Source of the DNA: Nostoc commune NIES-4072
GTDB taxonomy: Bacteria > Cyanobacteriota > Cyanobacteriia > Cyanobacteriales > Nostocaceae
Direction: 5' to 3'
Length of the DNA: 64,000 nucleotides
NCBI RefSeq assembly: GCF_003113895.1
Contig: NZ_BDUD01000001.1
Location: 2,882,712-2,946,711 of the forward strand
Shown: piece after piece, positions 9,407-18,512 of the stretch
How positions within the stretch are numbered: the stretch's first letter is position 1
Layout of the letters: the number at the start of each line of letters is the position of its first letter
The notes under the pieces: generated by a model
The model's database searches: none
Told to the model about the DNA's origin: nothing
The model's input: the letters and a program-made list of their open reading frames with translations, nothing else
Position numbers and translations under genes: made by a program

Positions 9407-10417
9407 ATGCCAATTAATAATTGTCGTCTTGTCACCTATAGCCCTGCTTATACAATCGTTCCTACTTACGAGTGCTTTAATCGTTGTAGTTACTGCAACT
9501 TTCGCAGTGAACCGGGTAAAAGTCCCTGGATGAGTATTTCAGATGTAGAAAGTATTTTAAAGCCACTTCAAAGCCAAAATATCTGTGAAATCCTCATCCT
9601 TAGCGGTGAAGTGCATCCTCATTCGTCAAGGCGTCAGGCGTGGTTTGGGCGTATTTATGATTTGTGTGAATTAGCACTTTCAATGGGGTTTTTACCACAT
9701 ACCAATGCGGGACCATTAAGTTTTGAGGAAATGCAAAAGCTTAAGCGTGTAAATGTTTCAATGGGGCTGATGTTGGAACAGTTAACACCAGCATTGTTAA
9801 ATACTGTACATCGGCACGCACCGAGTAAATTACCAGAGGTACGGCTACAACAATTACAATGGGCGGGAGAGTTGCAGATTCCTTTTACAACTGGGTTACT
9901 GTTGGGAATTGGAGAAACTGTAAATGATTGGTGGGAAACTTTGGAAGCTATTTCTAAATTGCATCAACGTTATCATCACATTCAAGAAGTCATCCTACAA
10001 CCTCATAGTCCTGGACATCAGCAAACTTTTGATGCACCACCTTTTGATCCCCATAAATTACCAGAAGTAATTGCGAAAGCGCGTCAGATTTTACCGCCAG
10101 ATATTACTATTCAAATTCCGCCCAATTTAGTTAAAGATAACTGCTGGTTACTCGCTTGTATCGAAGCTGGTGCGCGAGATTTAGGTGGAATTGGCCCAAA
10201 AGATGAAGTGAATCCCGATTATCCTCATGTTCAAGAACAAGCATTAAGAGAAATTTTACAACCTGCTGGGTGGGAATTGGTGGCGCGATCGCCAGTGTAT
10301 CCGCAATTTGATACCTGGTTGTCGGGGGAATTACAAACAGCAGTGAAACGCTGGCGAAAAATAACACCAGTTTCTCTGTTGTCAGAACAGCAAAGTAGAG
10401 ATTTTCGCAATTCGTAA
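9407..10417 (+). CDS. cofG: FO synthase subunit 1 (7,8-didemethyl-8-hydroxy-5-deazariboflavin synthase) CofG
   Basis: A 336-residue radical SAM enzyme. The cluster motif reads CFNRCSYC near residue 23, and conserved stretches include ILSGE, PHTNAGPL, GLLLGIGET and LQPHSPG. With CofH it makes the deazaflavin chromophore 8-HDF, used in cyanobacteria mainly as an antenna of DNA photolyase. CofH is not in the window. The stop codon directly abuts the stop of the convergent chloride channel gene, with no bases between, leaving no room for a dedicated terminator. Confidence 0.93.
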   Translation: MPINNCRLVTYSPAYTIVPTYECFNRCSYCNFRSEPGKSPWMSISDVESILKPLQSQNICEILILSGEVHPHSSRRQAWFGRIYDLCELALSMGFLPHTNAGPLSFEEMQKLKRVNVSMGLMLEQLTPALLNTVHRHAPSKLPEVRLQQLQWAGELQIPFTTGLLLGIGETVNDWWETLEAISKLHQRYHHIQEVILQPHSPGHQQTFDAPPFDPHKLPEVIAKARQILPPDITIQIPPNLVKDNCWLLACIEAGARDLGGIGPKDEVNPDYPHVQEQALREILQPAGWELVARSPVYPQFDTWLSGELQTAVKRWRKITPVSLLSEQQSRDFRNS

Positions 10418-13024
10418 TTAAGTTTTGACCATGATAACTGTGCAATTGCTCTTGCGAGAAATATTCTCGGCGATATTTCCTTGAATCGCTTGTTGTAGTA
10501 GACTTTCACGGCTAGCTCCCAGAACAATCACATCACTATTGTCAAGTTCTGCACACTTCAAGACAGCATCAGAAACAGAATTGGCACGAACTGGAGTTGC
10601 CATAACTTTACCACTAACTCGGCGTTGCAGAAAGTGAACAGATTTATCTAGTAATGTTGTGTCAGGAATGGAGTTAGTAGGCTGAAAAACCTGACATAGC
10701 TTGATTTGGGGCGAAGTGCTTAGAGAAGCCAGAGCAGGTAATAACTTAATTGCTTGGCTGGAGTTAGGGCCGCCTGCCATTGGCAACAACCAACGGTCAA
10801 AAGCTCTTTTATGATCTAATTTAGCCAAAATAACATCACAAGGAGCCTGTCGAATTATGGTATCCACCACTCGGCTAAAAACTCTACCAGGAGTTGATGT
10901 ACTACCTTTCCAACCCATCAGCACCAAGTCAATATGTCGATCTTTGACAGTCTCCAAAATTGCCCCAGCAACATTATGGGTAACTCGGATTTGGGTGTGA
11001 ACGGGAATCCGCCATTTCTCTCCTAAAAGTATTGCTCGTTGCAAAAGTTGAAGACTTTTGCTGATTTGCACTGGTGTTTCCGATGGGATGCGGCCAGACG
11101 GAACAATAATCACTTGTAGGCATTCTATTTCGTAATTGCGATCTTTGGCGATCGCAACTGCCATTTCCAATAAAGTCTCGGCTGTCTGTGGATGTGAAAG
11201 TGGTACTAGCAAACGTCCTTTGCCTGTAGCCGGAGCGCGAGTTTGGTAAACTACATAAGAAGGTGCTGATTTCGGTTCTATTTGTTGGCTATTACCACTG
11301 AGTCGCTCTGCTTCTACACGAATAATATCACTACGAGTAATAATTCCGATTAACTTCCGATTTTCTGTAACAGGTAAACAGCTTAGACGATAACGATTGA
11401 GTATATGCAGTACATGAGCTAGTGTAGCTGTGGGAGTTACTGTCACTGGCTCTGGTGTCATAATCTGGCTAATAGTTGTATCTTTACCTAACTCTTGCGA
11501 AGCAATATTAACTAAATCTTTCTGAGTGACAATACCAACAACTTTACCATTCTCTAAAACCGGGAAGTTGCGATGGTGAGAGTGGGAAAATGCCTGTACT
11601 GCTTCATCAGTACTCATTTGGCTAGAGAGGGTTTCCACACGCCGTTGCATCACATCTACAGCACTCAGTTGTGCTAGAAGCCCCTCTGTGCTTGGCTCTT
11701 TGGTGATGTGAATCCCTTTCCACTCTAGTAAAAGGTCGTAGAGCGATCGATGGTCAATTTTTTCTGCTACTAAATAGGCAACCACAGACGCAATCATTAG
11801 CGGTAGCACTAGATTGAAATCTGTTGTCATCTCAAATACAATGACGACTGCTGTAATTGGTACTTTGGAGACGGCGCTAAAAAAGGCAGCCATGCCCACA
11901 TGAGCATAGACTGTTGCAGCACTCATTCCCAGTAAACTGTGTTCGACAGCACCCACTAAGTAACCAAGGGCAGCTCCCAAGGCCAAGGTGGGAACTAGCA
12001 AACCCCCTGGCGCTCCAGAGCCGTAAGTAAAAATAATTAGGATAAACTGAACTAAAAGAGCGATCGCAGCAAATGACCAATTAGTATTACCCCCAAGCAA
12101 AATTTCTCTCAGTCCAGCATGATCCCGAAAGGTAGCAGGTAATAAAGCGATCGCAACACCACTGACTAACCCAGCAAGTCCAATTCGCCAAGGTAAACTT
12201 AGGCGTAGTACGCGGCGGTTAATTGCTAAACTGGCAAGAATACCCTTATTAAACAGAATGCCTAGAAGTCCCGCCAGCACTCCTAAAATCAAGTAGAAAG
12301 GGATTTCTTGAGCGAAGAAAGTTGTATCGGGAAGACCTAAATTTAGATGATTTAGATCCAGATTGTGGCTACCATAGAGCCGAGAGATGACTGAAGCGAT
12401 GAAAGAAGCCAAAATCGCAGTACCAAGAGTGATACCTGACACATCTTGGAGTAATTCTTCCACTACAAAAAGCACACCTGCGATCGGTGCATTAAAAGCT
12501 GCTGCTAACCCAGCTCCAGCTCCGGCGGCGATCAGTTGGCGACGATGCTCTGGTGAAGTCGGTGCCCAGTTACTAAGTTGATTTGCCAAGGCTGCCCCAA
12601 TTTGGACAGTTGGCCCTTCCCTTCCTAAAGGCATTCCAGAACCCAGCACTAGTGTAGCGCTCACCAGCTTGACCAAAGCAATCCGCAGATTTAACGGCAT
12701 TGGTACGCGAGCCAATACGGCTTTGACTTCAGACATTCCACTACCTGATGCTTCAGGTGCAAAGCGCTCGACTAGCCAACCAGCTAAAATTCCTCCTATC
12801 AGTCCAATGCCTGGTAGCACCAAGTAGGCAGGCCAAAGGTAAGAAATACGCACTCGCAATGCGCCTGCCCAATCCACTGCCTGTCCTAACAGAACTGCTG
12901 CTAGCCCAGAAACTAGACCAATCAGGCAAGCTTCCACGAAAGCCAAGCGCCTGGGTTGAACCAACTGACGGGAAAGCCTCAACCAGAGAATTTTACCCCT
13001 GGCTAACATATTTTTAGCAATCAC
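10418..13024 (-). CDS. ClC chloride channel/antiporter fused to CBS pair and universal stress domains
   Basis: An 868-residue protein in three parts. Residues 1 to about 430 form a ClC core with the selectivity motifs GSGMP, GREGPTVQ and GSGAPGG, and about ten membrane spans. Residues 450-570 are a CBS pair (VVGIVTQKDLV, LIGIITRSDI). From about 590 to the end is a Usp-like domain, probably duplicated (MGWKGS, VLGAS). The core carries anions across the membrane; the CBS and Usp parts usually sense adenine nucleotides. The GTG at 13024 gives the longest form, and an ATG at 13009 is an alternative. The gene is monocistronic and convergent with cofG. Confidence 0.94.
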   Translation of the reverse strand: MIAKNMLARGKILWLRLSRQLVQPRRLAFVEACLIGLVSGLAAVLLGQAVDWAGALRVRISYLWPAYLVLPGIGLIGGILAGWLVERFAPEASGSGMSEVKAVLARVPMPLNLRIALVKLVSATLVLGSGMPLGREGPTVQIGAALANQLSNWAPTSPEHRRQLIAAGAGAGLAAAFNAPIAGVLFVVEELLQDVSGITLGTAILASFIASVISRLYGSHNLDLNHLNLGLPDTTFFAQEIPFYLILGVLAGLLGILFNKGILASLAINRRVLRLSLPWRIGLAGLVSGVAIALLPATFRDHAGLREILLGGNTNWSFAAIALLVQFILIIFTYGSGAPGGLLVPTLALGAALGYLVGAVEHSLLGMSAATVYAHVGMAAFFSAVSKVPITAVVIVFEMTTDFNLVLPLMIASVVAYLVAEKIDHRSLYDLLLEWKGIHITKEPSTEGLLAQLSAVDVMQRRVETLSSQMSTDEAVQAFSHSHHRNFPVLENGKVVGIVTQKDLVNIASQELGKDTTISQIMTPEPVTVTPTATLAHVLHILNRYRLSCLPVTENRKLIGIITRSDIIRVEAERLSGNSQQIEPKSAPSYVVYQTRAPATGKGRLLVPLSHPQTAETLLEMAVAIAKDRNYEIECLQVIIVPSGRIPSETPVQISKSLQLLQRAILLGEKWRIPVHTQIRVTHNVAGAILETVKDRHIDLVLMGWKGSTSTPGRVFSRVVDTIIRQAPCDVILAKLDHKRAFDRWLLPMAGGPNSSQAIKLLPALASLSTSPQIKLCQVFQPTNSIPDTTLLDKSVHFLQRRVSGKVMATPVRANSVSDAVLKCAELDNSDVIVLGASRESLLQQAIQGNIAENISRKSNCTVIMVKT

Positions 13025-13442
13025 TTGTCATCAATGAAGGTATATAAATGTCTGAAATGTCTTACCGTTCACCCTATCCATAGTGTTCCATAAAAAAATG
13101 AAATCAAAATGAAATTTTTCTGTACCTAAAGATAGATATGTGCAGTAGGTGATTGATGGGGAAGGCTCTGACGTAGTAGAGCGAGTATTTAGCCTTGGCG
13201 AAAAACATGACTTTTCGCGGTATTAGGTGCGTTCAAGAGACTGTTAGTTATAACATTATGCAGCGATCGCTCAATCATCAGAGAAGCGGCGCGACGTAAG
13301 CCTCAGTAGGGCAAAACGCACGTTGCATTCATATTAGCTCAACTTTGTCAACGGTTCAAATTAGCGGCAGCAAGTAAACTTAAACTCAGCACCAGTGCTT
13401 CTTAACTTTCTGCTGTATTTGAGTAGTCGAATGATAGCGATT
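13025..13442. other. Intergenic region, nothing recognised
   Basis: This 418-base gap upstream of the chloride channel has only isolated GCGATCGC-type sites and short hairpin-prone stretches. I see no gene, RNA or repeat of note. Confidence 0.4.
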
Positions 13443-14069
13443 TTATCTACCAGCCCTCAACACCTGTTCAGCCGTTAGTTTTAAATCTGGGAAAGTTAGA
13501 GAGACGATGGTCTGATTGCCTCGAAACTGCTGAATTTCATACTCCCCATTCATTAGCGTACAGATAGAGAGGGTGGGTTGTTTGGGCTTGCCAATGTGTC
13601 GAGTACCACCATTAGCTGCGTAGTCTGCAATCCAATATTCGGGAATGCCTAAAACCGCGTAGTCTTCAACCTTACGGGCATAATCATTTTGCCAGTTGCT
13701 ACTAACAACTTCCGCCACAAATTTAATCGAACTGCCCAGTGTTAGGATTGATTGGTCAGACCAAAGCGGTTCTTTGATAAGTTCATCTGGATCGACAACT
13801 GCAACATCAGGTCGAAATGCTGTCATACCAGTGTTAGAAGGGCGCAATAGTCCTCGCTGAAGGACAAACCAAGGTAAGCCTGCTCCGTCGATTTGGACAC
13901 AAATCTTTGTGGTAATGAAGGCTGCAACCTGTTCATGGAGACCTGTTGGTTCCAAGTCAAACACCTCTCCATCGATCAGTTCATAACGCTTATCGCCACT
14001 ATAACAGGCGAGAAACTCATCAAAGCTGAGTGGCTTCTGTTGTATTGGTTGGTTGATCGCAATAGTCAT
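13443..14069 (-). CDS. Uma2 family (DUF820) putative endonuclease
   Basis: A 208-residue member of the DUF820/Uma2 family, which is massively expanded in filamentous cyanobacteria and has a PD-(D/E)xK restriction-like fold. Visible signatures are FDEFLACYSGDKRYELIDGE, FRPDVAVVDP, VAEVVSS and GIPEYWIAD. The ATG at 14069 fits the family N-terminus. It stands alone. Its cellular role is unknown; many copies are thought to be selfish or linked to mobile DNA. Confidence 0.9.
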   Translation of the reverse strand: MTIAINQPIQQKPLSFDEFLACYSGDKRYELIDGEVFDLEPTGLHEQVAAFITTKICVQIDGAGLPWFVLQRGLLRPSNTGMTAFRPDVAVVDPDELIKEPLWSDQSILTLGSSIKFVAEVVSSNWQNDYARKVEDYAVLGIPEYWIADYAANGGTRHIGKPKQPTLSICTLMNGEYEIQQFRGNQTIVSLTFPDLKLTAEQVLRAGR

Positions 14070-14275
14070 AGGTCAACTTAGCCCAATCAATGCCTTCAGT
14101 CTACTATAGGAATTGTATTTGATTTTTGAGATTATCTAGGTGGCCGGGGAGTGGGGACTTGTACGTTGGTGCAGACTTAGACCAAATGTTAAATTTTCCA
14201 ACATTAACTTTATAAGATTTGAACTTTCCATAAGTTCAGTAAAAAATGGAAATGTCCCTTTGCATATAAATGTAG

Positions 14276-16489
14276 GTGTCTAAACGTTCCTCTAAGCAGC
14301 GATTTCTTCTCTGTGAGACGCTAGGCGAACGGAAAGCTTCTCTGCCAGAGGTTCTGCCAAAGGAATCTGGCGCGAAAAAATCTAAACATCAAGGAAAAAC
14401 TCAGAAGCGTCTGATTCAAACTTTATTTAAAAACGCTCATGATGCGATCGCCTTAATTGACGATCGCTTATGTTTGGTGGATATGAATATTGCTACAAGT
14501 GATTTACTCGGTTTATCACGTAAGCAACTCAAAGGGCAAGTTTTAGCTAATTTCATCACTGCCGAATTTGCTTGTCAACCCAACTCTCTTAGTTTTCCAC
14601 CCGGACAATCATTGATGGGGGAACTGTTAGTTTCATCTTCTGCCCAGAACCAGCGAGAGATGGAGTATACCTTAATACCTAACGTCCTTCCCCACTGTCA
14701 TCTGCTGCTATTACGAGACATTAGTCAGCGCCGGGAATCCATGCAGGCGGAATTACGACAGCAACAGCAACGGGTAGAACTATTTTCAGAAGTGACGCTG
14801 AAAATTCGCCAGTCGTTACAGCTAAAGGAAATTCTGCATACCACTGTTACGGAAGTGCAACGGATTCTGCAAGCCGATCGCGTGCTAATTTATCAGGTAT
14901 TACCGGATGGTACAGGAAAAACCATCAGCGAAGCAGTTTTACCAGATTATCCCACACTGATGGATCTAGAATTTCCTGAAGAAGTTTTTCCCCAAGAGTA
15001 TCAACAACTGTATGCTCACGGACGGGTACGTGCAACCGCAGATGTACACGATCCGGCGGCTGGCTTGGCAGATTGTTTGGTGGAATTTGTCGATCAATTC
15101 CAGATTAAAGCCAAATTAATTGTACCGATTGTGCAAAACCTCAATGCCCAGTCACAGAATCACCTTTGGGGTTTGTTAATCGCGCACCAATGCGACAGCG
15201 TTCGCCATTGGGTAGATTTTGAGTTGGAATTGATGCAACAACTAGCCGATCAAATCAGTATTGCTTTATCTCAAGCCCAACTACTGGAACGTTTAGAAGA
15301 GGTTGTAGCAGATCGCACCGCAGAATTACAAGAGGAAATTAATGTGCGGATGCAGGCGGAAGCGGCACTGCGACAGAGTGAGGAGCAATTGCGTTTAATT
15401 ACGAATGCGCTGCCAGTACTAATCGCCTATGTGGACGATCAACAACAATATCGCTTTAATAATCAAGCATATCAGGATTGGCTGGGACAATCTCCTAAAG
15501 AAATTTATGGTTCCCATCTCCAACAGGTTTGGGGAGAAGATTGCTACCAAAGAATGCAAGTTTATGTAAAAACAGCTTTATCTGGGCAAGCCGTCAACTA
15601 TGAAAATGATATTCTTTTAAAAGATGGGAGTTGGCGATCGGTTGATGTAACTTACATCCCTGATGTAGATGACCAGAACACCGTGAAGGGATTTTTCGCC
15701 TTGAGTAGTGATATTAGCGATCGCAAAGCTATTGAAAGGATGAAAGATGAATTCATTTCTGTAATTAGCCATGAATTGCGAACTCCCCTAACTTCGTTGC
15801 ACAGCGCCCTAAAAATCTTAGCTACAGGGCGATTGGGCACTCTCTCGACCGAAGGACAACAAATGCTAGGAATTGCCGATGATAGCACTGAACGGTTAGT
15901 GCGTTTAGTTAACAACGTCCTCGATTTACAGCGAATTGAGTCTGGCAAAGTCATCATGGAGTGCCAAGCTTGTAATGCTGCTAATTTGATGATCCAAGCA
16001 GCAGAGGCAATGCAAGCAATGGCACAGCAGCATGAAATCACTCTGGTCAAACAACCACAAGATATCTCAGTGTGGGCAGATGCAGATTATATCTTGCAAG
16101 CTTTGACAAATTTAATTAGTAATGCCATCAAGTTTTCATCACCTGGGGGGACTGTTTGGCTAACCGTAGAACAAGAGCAAGGTTCCCAAAACCTCCCCAA
16201 AGAATTAGTGTTTCGAGTGCGAGATGAAGGTCAAGGCATTCCTGCTGACCAACTCGAACGGATCTTTGAAAAGTTTCAACAAGTAGATTCATCAGATTCC
16301 CGCAAAAAAGGTGGTACTGGTTTAGGGCTGACCATCTGTCGCAAAATTATTGAACAACACAACGGTAGAATTTGGGCTGAGAGTACTCCAGGGAGTGGAA
16401 GCACCTTTGCATTTACATTACCTACCCTTGAGTGCGTCAATATCTCATGGAGAGTGAGCTATGAATATGAAGCGGATTTTAATTATTGA
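14276..16489 (+). CDS. PAS-GAF-PAS sensor histidine kinase
   Basis: A 737-residue kinase with no transmembrane segment, so probably cytosolic. It has a PAS-like region near 50-145, a GAF domain near 170-330 (phytochrome-like flanks but no clear bilin Cys), a PAS domain near 365-480, and HisKA with the phospho-acceptor in SHELRTPL at His499. The HATPase has N (NLISNAIKFS), G1 (DEGQGIP) and G2 (GTGLGL) boxes. The start is GTG. Its last 29 bases overlap the next gene, a single receiver, so the two are translationally coupled and probably partners. The signal sensed is unknown. Confidence 0.92.
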   Translation: MSKRSSKQRFLLCETLGERKASLPEVLPKESGAKKSKHQGKTQKRLIQTLFKNAHDAIALIDDRLCLVDMNIATSDLLGLSRKQLKGQVLANFITAEFACQPNSLSFPPGQSLMGELLVSSSAQNQREMEYTLIPNVLPHCHLLLLRDISQRRESMQAELRQQQQRVELFSEVTLKIRQSLQLKEILHTTVTEVQRILQADRVLIYQVLPDGTGKTISEAVLPDYPTLMDLEFPEEVFPQEYQQLYAHGRVRATADVHDPAAGLADCLVEFVDQFQIKAKLIVPIVQNLNAQSQNHLWGLLIAHQCDSVRHWVDFELELMQQLADQISIALSQAQLLERLEEVVADRTAELQEEINVRMQAEAALRQSEEQLRLITNALPVLIAYVDDQQQYRFNNQAYQDWLGQSPKEIYGSHLQQVWGEDCYQRMQVYVKTALSGQAVNYENDILLKDGSWRSVDVTYIPDVDDQNTVKGFFALSSDISDRKAIERMKDEFISVISHELRTPLTSLHSALKILATGRLGTLSTEGQQMLGIADDSTERLVRLVNNVLDLQRIESGKVIMECQACNAANLMIQAAEAMQAMAQQHEITLVKQPQDISVWADADYILQALTNLISNAIKFSSPGGTVWLTVEQEQGSQNLPKELVFRVRDEGQGIPADQLERIFEKFQQVDSSDSRKKGGTGLGLTICRKIIEQHNGRIWAESTPGSGSTFAFTLPTLECVNISWRVSYEYEADFNY

Positions 16490-16835
16490 TGACGAAGAAA
16501 CCATTCAAACCGTTGTGCAATTTGGCATCAAAATGGCAGCAGGTTGGGAAGTTTTCACGGCTAGTTCTGGCTTTGAAGGCATCCAGACTGCCCAAAGCGA
16601 AAAACCCGATGTGATTTTGCTGGATGTGATGATGCCAGATATGGATGGTATTGCTACCTTTAAAGAACTCCAGTCTCATTCTGAAACAGAACAAATTCCG
16701 GTGATTATTTTAACTGCCAAGGCACAAACGGCAGAAAAGCGCCAGTTTAATGATTTGGGAGTTAGTGGTGTCATTACAAAACCATTTAACTCCCTCAATC
16801 TACCGGAGCAAATTAGTAAAATTCTCCATTGGTAG
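16461..16835 (+). CDS. Single-domain response regulator
   Basis: A 124-residue receiver domain alone, with the acidic pocket DDEE, phospho-acceptor Asp55 in LLDVMMPD, a conserved Thr (LTAKA) and Lys (TKPF). It starts inside the kinase gene and is its likely phosphotransfer target. A second in-frame ATG lies six bases downstream. The next regulator, 1.7 kb downstream on the same strand, is now separated from it by an IscB unit. Confidence 0.92.
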   Translation: MNMKRILIIDDEETIQTVVQFGIKMAAGWEVFTASSGFEGIQTAQSEKPDVILLDVMMPDMDGIATFKELQSHSETEQIPVIILTAKAQTAEKRQFNDLGVSGVITKPFNSLNLPEQISKILHW

Positions 16836-16851
16836 CTGCATCAGTCAACCA

Positions 16852-16883
16852 CCCACCACTAATCGGAGTACCGATATAGTGGG
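16852..16883. repeat. 32-bp hairpin repeat, left copy at the IscB unit
   Basis: An imperfect inverted repeat: CCCACCACTAATCGG, loop AGTA, CCGATATAGTGGG. It recurs with one mismatch at 18463-18494. The two copies bracket the iscB gene in direct orientation. Confidence 0.85.
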
Positions 16884-17086
16884 AGCTTGAAAGAGCCTAG
16901 TTGTCCAGTCTAAGTGTTAAATCACTACGTTTAAGGTAAGTGTTCAAGACCTACCAGAGAATGCGTAGCTAGTTCTTTGCTCTAGAACTTAAGAGTTAAA
17001 CAGGTTTAAGGGTTAAGCCAGTACTTTTGAGATAGTTACCGACCTGAAACATTGACGAAGCTAACATTACCCGAAAGGAGGGACTT
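16884..17086 (+). ncRNA. Candidate omega-RNA upstream of iscB
   Basis: IscB nucleases use a guide RNA encoded directly upstream of their ORF. This 200-base non-coding stretch holds many short complementary segments and ends GAAAGGAGGGACTT just before the iscB ATG, so its 3' end would overlap the ribosome-binding site. By family rule the guide would lie at the RNA's 5' end, near or inside the left hairpin. Exact ends cannot be set by eye; the assignment is positional. Confidence 0.55.
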
Positions 17087-18370
17087 ATGTCCAAAGTATT
17101 TGTAATTGATACTGAAAAAAGACCATTAGACCCAATCCATTCAGCCCAAGCTAGACAACTATTAAGAAACGGTAAAGCAGCAGTTTACCGCCGTTTTCCG
17201 TTCACCATTATTCTCAAAAAATCACATTCAGATTTATCAGTAACACCACTGCGATTAAAGCTTGATCCTGGAGCTAAAACAACAGGGATTATATTGGTCA
17301 ACGATACTACTGGGGAAGTTATATTTGCAGCCGAACTAAAACATAGAGGCTTTGCAATTAGAGATGCTTTAACTTATAGGAGACAGTTGAGAAGTAGCAG
17401 AAGAAGCCGTAAAACTAGATACCGTAAACCAAGATTCTTAAACAGAATACGTCCAAAAGGGTGGTTAGCACCGAGCTTACAAAGTCGTGTTGAAAATATC
17501 AAAACATGGGTTAATAAGCTACGTAAAATTGCACAAATTGAAGCAATTAGCCAGGAATTAGTACGCTTTGATATGCAATTAATGCGTAATCCAGATATCC
17601 AAGGAAAGGAGTATCAACAAGGTACTTTGACTGGTTACGAAATCAGAGAATATTTACTTGAAAAATGGAGTAGACAATGCGCTTACTGTGATGCTAAAGA
17701 CGTTCCACTACAGATAGAACATATTCACCCAAGAGCCAAAGGAGGCAGTAATTCGATTACTAACCTGACTCTAAGTTGTGAAAAATGCAACACAAAGAAA
17801 GAAATTAAGGATATCAAAGAGTTCCTAAAAAAAGACAAAACAAGGCTAGCAAAAATATTGGCTCAAACAAAAAAAACATTAACTGATGCAGCAGCAGTAA
17901 ACACAACTCGTTTTGCATTGCTAGAGGCTCTAAAAGCAACTGGATTAACAATAGAAACAGGTTCTGGTGGATTAACAAAGTTTAATCGTAGCCAACAGAA
18001 TCTAGAAAAAACTCATTGGTTAGATGCTGCTTGTGTTGGTAAATCAACGCCCAAATTGATTATTAAAGGTGTTAAACCATTGTTGATTATAGCTAACGGT
18101 CATGGTACTAGGCAATTATGTCGCACAGATAAATACGGTTTTCCAAATCGTCATTGTTCAAGAGCTAAATTTCACTTTGGTTTTCAGACTGGAGACATTG
18201 TTAAAGCTGTTGTTAAAACTGGTAAGAAAGTTGGTGAATATATTGGGAGAATTGCAACTCGTGCAACAGGGAGTTTCAACATCTCTACTAAAAACGGATT
18301 AGTTCAAGGAATTAGTCACAAATATTGTTCAGTAATTCACAAAAAAGATGGCTACTCATATACACAATAA
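17087..18370 (+). CDS. iscB: IscB RNA-guided nuclease (RRXRR/HNH family)
   Basis: A 427-residue protein with the full IscB layout. It has an N-terminal PLMP segment, RuvC-I (LKLDPGAKTTGI), an Arg-rich bridge helix (RRQLRSSRRSRKTRYRKPR), RuvC-II (SQELVRF), an HNH domain with zinc-type cysteine pairs (CAYC, CEKC) and the catalytic stretch IEHIHPRAKGGSN, then RuvC-III (HWLDAACVGK) and a basic C-terminal region. All catalytic Asp, Glu and His positions look intact. IscB is the ancestor-like relative of Cas9. No TnpA transposase is next to it. It sits between two response regulator genes of one cluster. A strong ribosome-binding site (GGAGGG) precedes the ATG. Confidence 0.9.
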   Translation: MSKVFVIDTEKRPLDPIHSAQARQLLRNGKAAVYRRFPFTIILKKSHSDLSVTPLRLKLDPGAKTTGIILVNDTTGEVIFAAELKHRGFAIRDALTYRRQLRSSRRSRKTRYRKPRFLNRIRPKGWLAPSLQSRVENIKTWVNKLRKIAQIEAISQELVRFDMQLMRNPDIQGKEYQQGTLTGYEIREYLLEKWSRQCAYCDAKDVPLQIEHIHPRAKGGSNSITNLTLSCEKCNTKKEIKDIKEFLKKDKTRLAKILAQTKKTLTDAAAVNTTRFALLEALKATGLTIETGSGGLTKFNRSQQNLEKTHWLDAACVGKSTPKLIIKGVKPLLIIANGHGTRQLCRTDKYGFPNRHCSRAKFHFGFQTGDIVKAVVKTGKKVGEYIGRIATRATGSFNISTKNGLVQGISHKYCSVIHKKDGYSYTQ

Positions 18371-18462
18371 AAGATTTAGAAATTACTCAACTGTTTCCCT
18401 TACGGTTTCTGCTATGCAGAAAAGTGGTCAGGAAACGTTTCGTAATTTTTCTCCCATTCCTC

Positions 18463-18494
18463 CCACCACTAATCGGAGTAACGATATAGTGGGG
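18463..18494. repeat. 32-bp hairpin repeat, right copy at the IscB unit
   Basis: Second copy of the hairpin found at 16852-16883, with A in place of C after the AGTA loop. It lies 18 bases before the ATG of the next response regulator and may influence its translation or transcription. Confidence 0.85.
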
Positions 18495-18512
18495 GTCTCT
18501 TGGGAGGTTTAG

